Of a stretch of DNA of 38,616 bases, positions 34,865 through 38,616 are shown piece by piece. A model generated the notes under the pieces. The model ran no database searches. It saw only the letters and a program-made list of their open reading frames with translations, and was not told where the DNA came from. Made by a program: the position numbers and the translations under genes. This DNA is from Porphyromonas macacae DSM 20710 = JCM 13914 (GTDB lineage Bacteria; Bacteroidota; Bacteroidia; Bacteroidales; Porphyromonadaceae), in the NCBI RefSeq assembly GCF_000379945.1, contig NZ_KB904130.1, positions 1 to 38,616 on the forward strand, written 5' to 3'. Numbering within the stretch: the stretch's first letter is position 1; each line of letters opens with the position of its first letter.

Positions 34865-37186
34865 ATGAAAAAAAGATTGACTTTACCATCAATAGTATCT
34901 TTATTATTGATGGTTATGTACATGTTTTCGTGTACAGATGTAGACATCACGATGCCGAAAGGCCCTAAGGGCGACAAGGGTGATCGCGGATTGTCTGCTT
35001 ATGAAGTATGGAAAGAAGAGGTCATTGCCGGCCGGATAATCTGGTCTAAGGACGAGGTTCAGATAAATGACTTCTTCCGTTATCTCAAAGGTAAGGATGG
35101 AAAAGATGGAAAGGACGGCTTGACTCCTCACATCGGAGATAATGGCAACTGGTGGATCGGAGACAAGGACACCGGTGTGCCGGCCAAAGGTAAAGACGGC
35201 AAAGACGGTTTAACGCCTTACATCGGAGACAATGGCAACTGGTGGATCGGAGACAAGGATACCGGTGTGCCGGCCATGGGTAAAGACGGTAAAAGTGCTT
35301 ATGAGGTTTGGAAGGATTACATCGCATCCGGAGATGTTGATGATCCGCACAATCCGGGTAAGAAATGGGATCCGAAGAAGAATACCGAGCATGACTTCTG
35401 GGAGTTTCTGGCCGGTAAGCCGGGTAAAGACGGGAAGGACGGTAAAGATGGAAAAACACCCTATATCGGAGACAACGGCAACTGGTGGATCGGAGACAAG
35501 GATACCGGAATACCGGCCAAAGGCAAAGACGGTAAAGATGGCAAGGACGGTCTCAGTCCGTGGATTGGAGATAACGGCAACTGGTGGATTGGAGACAAGG
35601 ATACCGGCGTGCCGGCCAAAGGCAAAGATGGCAAGAGTGCTTATGAGCTATGGGTCGAAGAGGTAACAAAGCGTTGTGGAACAGACAATCCGGTTATGGA
35701 TCCGCATGATCCTTCAAAACCCTGGCCTTGCGATAAAATTTCTCTTACGGATTTCTGGGAATACTTGCGTGGAAAAGATGGAAAGGACGGAAAAGACGGG
35801 AAAGATGGTGATACCGGTATTGTAATCGAACATGGAGCTCCCAATGTCCTCCCGCTGTATTTTAATGGTGCTTATAAAGAATATGTCAATCCTTTGGATG
35901 GCAGCGTTATTGTGCAAGTTTTTGATAAAGACGGAGCAAAGGTCAAAGAAGGTGTAGAAGTACAGGGATTGCCGGGAATGGATCCGAACCTCAAGTACAC
36001 CACCGATGAAAAAGGGCAATTCAAAATTGAAGCCAAAGATCTGCCTCGTAATAAAGAACTTAAAGACAGGAAAGGGAAAGTAAAAATCGTTAAAATCAAA
36101 GGTGTCGTAACAGAGTCTGCTCCTAATACCATCATTCCCAATAAGGTTTTGACACGAATTAAAGCAGAATTTGCTTATCCCCGTCAAATAACGACTCCGG
36201 ACTTGAGCCTTGCCAGCGCATATAATTCTCATTTTATTGTTATTAAATACAAGTATGAGAGACTCCTTGATAAGGAATGGAAGCCGTACCCTGAAGAATA
36301 TCCAAAGCCCGAATTGAAATGTGTGAAAGTCGCCGACATCAATAAAGCAATAGATCAATCTAATATTTTAGAGGGTGAAAAATATGCCAAATGGGGTATT
36401 GCCAATCCTCCTGCAGGTTTCAGTGATTTGAAGGATGCTTTTCTAATTATACGCCCCAATGTTCTCACCGATGCAGAAAAGAAAGGCGATAAAGTCATGT
36501 TCGGAGACTTGGATAAAAAACTGGCACAAATCAAACGCTATGAATGGAAAGAAACAGAAGAGTATTTCTTCTCTATTAAAGGGGAAAAATATTTCTATGG
36601 AGATAATCCCGTCATGGATGAGGCTGTTCAAATTCCGGAAATCTATCCATCTCCGTGGTTAAAATGTGCTGTTGTCGAAACAAAAACGGGAGAAACAAAT
36701 ACATGGGGTAAAATAGAACCGGATGTTATTAAGAAATTTTACCTGAAGTATGATAAACCCGAATCGGGAAAACATGTTTGGACTATTCGCTCTTTAGAGC
36801 CGGAAAAGCTGCTTACAGACCCCAAATTAAAAGGCAATGTCAATTTTAGGGTATATATGACTAAAAACAAAAATGGTTCTACAGGCAACACTCAAATAGA
36901 TCGTAGCTATACAAATAAACCGGAGAGTATCAACTTCGCTTTGAATTCGACTTTCCCGAAAAACATCTTATCGGTGTCGATGTGGATTAATAACGACACC
37001 AAAGGCCGCCATACTCAAGATCAGGAGAAAGACTATATTTTAGAAGACAATTATTTGCTCTATAGAGTTGTACCTGATTACACACTTGTCAAAGAGGGAG
37101 ATGAGTATTTTGGGGTAAAAGTTTTCGATAATACAGACATCTGGAAGCTTGAAACAGGAGAAATGCCTGTGGATTGGTTGGATTAA
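34865..37186 (+). CDS. Collagen-like repeat lipoprotein
   Basis: The 773-residue protein has a lipoprotein leader (VMYMFSC, C23), so it should be anchored in the outer membrane, possibly exposed. Short collagen-like Gly-X-Y tracts (GPKGDKGDRG, GKDGKDGKDG) alternate with two module types: a SAYE(V/L)W module at about 44-76, 144-184 and 258-303, and IGDNGNWWIGDKDTG at about 90-104, 120-134, 201-215 and 234-248. The remaining region (about 318-773) starts with APNVLPLYFNGAYKEY, followed by a carboxypeptidase-regulatory-like beta segment and a lysine-rich domain I do not recognise. Similar N-terminal modules occur in Bacteroidetes surface proteins annotated as PL29-type lyase N-termini; no lyase domain is visible. 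It is 22 nt upstream of an OmpA-family gene, which suggests a surface partnership. Confidence 0.8.
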   Translation: MKKRLTLPSIVSLLLMVMYMFSCTDVDITMPKGPKGDKGDRGLSAYEVWKEEVIAGRIIWSKDEVQINDFFRYLKGKDGKDGKDGLTPHIGDNGNWWIGDKDTGVPAKGKDGKDGLTPYIGDNGNWWIGDKDTGVPAMGKDGKSAYEVWKDYIASGDVDDPHNPGKKWDPKKNTEHDFWEFLAGKPGKDGKDGKDGKTPYIGDNGNWWIGDKDTGIPAKGKDGKDGKDGLSPWIGDNGNWWIGDKDTGVPAKGKDGKSAYELWVEEVTKRCGTDNPVMDPHDPSKPWPCDKISLTDFWEYLRGKDGKDGKDGKDGDTGIVIEHGAPNVLPLYFNGAYKEYVNPLDGSVIVQVFDKDGAKVKEGVEVQGLPGMDPNLKYTTDEKGQFKIEAKDLPRNKELKDRKGKVKIVKIKGVVTESAPNTIIPNKVLTRIKAEFAYPRQITTPDLSLASAYNSHFIVIKYKYERLLDKEWKPYPEEYPKPELKCVKVADINKAIDQSNILEGEKYAKWGIANPPAGFSDLKDAFLIIRPNVLTDAEKKGDKVMFGDLDKKLAQIKRYEWKETEEYFFSIKGEKYFYGDNPVMDEAVQIPEIYPSPWLKCAVVETKTGETNTWGKIEPDVIKKFYLKYDKPESGKHVWTIRSLEPEKLLTDPKLKGNVNFRVYMTKNKNGSTGNTQIDRSYTNKPESINFALNSTFPKNILSVSMWINNDTKGRHTQDQEKDYILEDNYLLYRVVPDYTLVKEGDEYFGVKVFDNTDIWKLETGEMPVDWLD
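35123..35617 (+). repeat. Four near-identical repeats in the collagen-like gene
   Basis: Units of about 63 bp at 35123-35185, 35213-35275, 35456-35518 and 35555-35617 encode IGDNGNWWIGDKDTG with flanking residues, with only a few base differences. The first two and the last two pairs are separated by 27-36 bp of GKDGKDG-coding sequence. These are coding repeats and likely sites of unequal recombination. Confidence 0.85.
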
Positions 37187-37208
37187 AAACATCTAAAAAG
37201 AAAAAAAG

Positions 37209-38387
37209 ATGAGAATACAACATAAACTATGCGCTATTGCTCTTGCTTCTTTTATCGGGATTTTTTCCGGAGCAGCTCAAAATAAAGGACAAATTGCAGA
37301 TGAACCCCGAACCTCCAAAGCGTGGGAAATCGGTATAGGCGGTTCTTTAATTAATTTAGATCGTATTTCGATCACAGGGTTTCAGAGTTTACCCGACAAG
37401 TACCTCTACAACTTAAAAGTTCATCACCTTATGGGGGGAGTGAATCTCTACGCTGCCAGAGAGTTGAACCCGTGGTTTTATCTCGACTTACAAGGAACCA
37501 TGGGGATTGCTAAAAACAATGAACAGAATGCCGGCAGTAAACATCACTTTCTATATATGGGTGGTTTGGGTTTGCAGTTCAGATTAAGTCCTCTGTTTAG
37601 ATCGCGTTATGTCGAACCATATTTGCGGGTTGGAGTCAATTATCTGCACAAAGATTTCAAAACGACTTACTCGGGCGTCTTCAAAGACGATCCCACAGGG
37701 CAGGCCCATTGGGAATCCAATGATACATGGAACCCTGACGGTCGTTCAAAAGACAAGGATAATTTCATCCCCCTATCTTTCGGAGCCGGTGTGAATGCCT
37801 GGCTGAATAATTCATTAGGATTAGGATTGCAGGGAGAATATTTGATGCCTGTGGAAAAGGGATTGCCTCGCTTTGCTCAGATCAGCCTGCGTGTAATGTG
37901 GCGTATCGGCGGTAAGGATAAACGTCCTGCTCCTGTATATCATGAGGTTGAGGTTCCTGTCGAGAAACTTGTGGAGCGTGTTGTGGAAAAAGAAGTCAAA
38001 ATACCCGTTGAGAAGAGTATCTATGACTTGTTCAACAACATTAATTTCGAGTTTGACAAGTACACCTTTACTCCCGAAACGGAAGAAGTTCTGGATCAAA
38101 TTGCTACCATACTGACTCACTTCAAAGGTAATCACTTCCTGATTACCGGCTTTACGGATGCGAAAGGAACAAATACTTATAATTTACAACTTTCACGTAA
38201 ACGCGCAGAAGCTGTTGTGAATGCTCTTGTCAAGAGAGGCACTCCTCAGGAAATGCTGAAATGGAGAGGTGTCGGTAAAAAAGCCGTATCCATGCCGGCT
38301 TCGGAAGCCGATAATATTCGCCGTGGCGATCGTAAGGTTACTATCGAGAAAGTAGACATCATGGAATACTGGAACAAATTGCCTTAA
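37209..38387 (+). CDS. OmpA-family outer membrane protein
   Basis: The 392-residue protein has a signal peptide (FIGIFSGAAQ, about 1-24), an N-terminal beta-barrel-like region with alternating hydrophobic strands (about 36-235), a Val/Glu/Lys-rich linker (VEVPVEKLVERVVEKEVKIP) and a C-terminal OmpA peptidoglycan-binding domain (about 270-385). The last has the FEFDKYTFTPET start, ITGFTDAKGTNTYNLQLSRK, with the D and R positions that contact diaminopimelate, and a GVGKKA end. It resembles the OmpA-like Pgm6/7 proteins of Porphyromonas in layout. It lies 22 nt after the collagen-like lipoprotein gene on the same strand and is probably co-transcribed; it could tether that surface protein or simply be a structural porin. 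Confidence 0.9.
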   Translation: MRIQHKLCAIALASFIGIFSGAAQNKGQIADEPRTSKAWEIGIGGSLINLDRISITGFQSLPDKYLYNLKVHHLMGGVNLYAARELNPWFYLDLQGTMGIAKNNEQNAGSKHHFLYMGGLGLQFRLSPLFRSRYVEPYLRVGVNYLHKDFKTTYSGVFKDDPTGQAHWESNDTWNPDGRSKDKDNFIPLSFGAGVNAWLNNSLGLGLQGEYLMPVEKGLPRFAQISLRVMWRIGGKDKRPAPVYHEVEVPVEKLVERVVEKEVKIPVEKSIYDLFNNINFEFDKYTFTPETEEVLDQIATILTHFKGNHFLITGFTDAKGTNTYNLQLSRKRAEAVVNALVKRGTPQEMLKWRGVGKKAVSMPASEADNIRRGDRKVTIEKVDIMEYWNKLP

Positions 38388-38411
38388 CAAATCTCTTGTA
38401 GCTACATACTG

Positions 38412-38616
38412 GGGGCTGTGTCAAAATGAATTTTGGCGCAGCTCCTTTTAGTTTTGGTTTGGGGTTGGTTAAGCCACCGGTTTTAGCCTTTGAGGGATAT
38501 TTTTGTGTTTTTCGAGGAGGTGGAAGCGCATGAGGCCGAGATTGAGGGTTGATATAGGTCTTTTGGGAGTGTTTTTCGCCTTTCGAGCAACCTTAGCACA
38601 TAGTTTCTTCAGATTA
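38412..38616 (-). mobile_element. IS1182-like element, end (inverted copy, partial)
   Basis: The terminus GGGGCTGTGTCAAAATGAAT begins at 38412, and the 205 bases to the window end match 271-67 in reverse complement with a single substitution. The IS continues to the right of the window, opposite in orientation to the copy on the left. The sequence before it (GCTACATACT) is unrelated to the flank of the left copy. Confidence 0.8.
38469..38616 (-). CDS. IS transposase, C-terminal fragment (inverted copy)
   Basis: The minus strand reads into the same transposase C-terminus as the one at the left end, ending at a TAA complement at 38469-38471. The gene starts beyond the window. The visible part encodes the same lysine-rich tail, ending KPVA. 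Confidence 0.7.
   Translation of the reverse strand, partial: NLKKLCAKVARKAKNTPKRPISTLNLGLMRFHLLEKHKNIPQRLKPVA

Noticed and set aside
34865-35850. Regularly spaced repeats that could suggest a CRISPR array
   Set aside because: The repeats are in frame in a collagen-like protein, spacing is irregular, and the spacers encode the same Gly-X-Y residues.
1-38616. Composite transposon carrying all 38 kb between IS copies
   Set aside because: The interior consists mostly of housekeeping genes, and the IS ends coincide with the contig ends, so an assembly break in a repeat is simpler.

Overview
The window looks like a chromosomal contig from a member of the order Bacteroidales (Porphyromonas/Odoribacter/Tannerella-like; species not determinable by eye). 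Support comes from promoters of the Bacteroidetes type (TAnnTTTG -7 boxes, two of them with a TTTG -33 box 19 nt upstream), near absence of Shine-Dalgarno sequences, moderate GC, lineage-typical families (DUF4827, DUF5700, short ACT-less SerA, CbiK) and IS1182-like and IS4-like insertion sequences. Both ends lie inside copies of the same IS in inverted orientation, so the sequence probably ends where an assembly broke in a repeat.

Layout. 1-271: 3' end of an IS1182-like element. 334-7035: rarA, a serine-biosynthesis cluster (serC, serA, DUF1015 protein) and a secreted C69 dipeptidase. 7242-8124: FMN riboswitch and stand-alone ribB. 8558-13181: nrnA-like phosphoesterase, DUF4827 lipoprotein, glmM, rlmD. 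13608-15331: lemA, then a DUF2207 gene cut off by a decayed IS4-like element. 15405-18589: tRNA-Gly, two tRNA-Leu, ispE, a YgiQ-type radical SAM gene, tRNA-Arg. 18717-19259: small HXXEE membrane protein. 19390-29635: a cobalamin riboswitch followed by nine tightly packed co-directional genes (cbiK, cbiM, cbiN, a CbiQ-CbiO-precorrin-2 dehydrogenase fusion, hemA, hemC, a CobA-HemD fusion, hemB, hemL). 29767-34438, minus strand: DUF5700 peptidase, DUF4300 lipoprotein, PdaC-like polysaccharide deacetylase and a HAD hydrolase; the first and third carry apparent frameshifts. 34865-38387: collagen-like lipoprotein and OmpA-family protein. 38412-38616: inverted IS end.

The central unit is the tetrapyrrole operon. 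HemA, HemL, HemB, HemC, HemD, CobA, the dehydrogenase domain and CbiK together supply every step from glutamyl-tRNA to cobalt-sirohydrochlorin, and CbiM/N/Q/O supplies the cobalt. One B12 riboswitch precedes the set, so the whole branch appears wired to cobalamin supply. Its most unusual part is the single polypeptide that joins both coupling and ATPase modules of the cobalt importer to the NAD-dependent precorrin-2 oxidising domain.

Other points of interest are the modular collagen-like surface lipoprotein paired with an OmpA anchor, the serine cluster with a ParB/Srx-like DUF1015 protein and a lysine in place of the usual SerA histidine, and a block of envelope genes with frameshifts that are either real decay or sequence errors.
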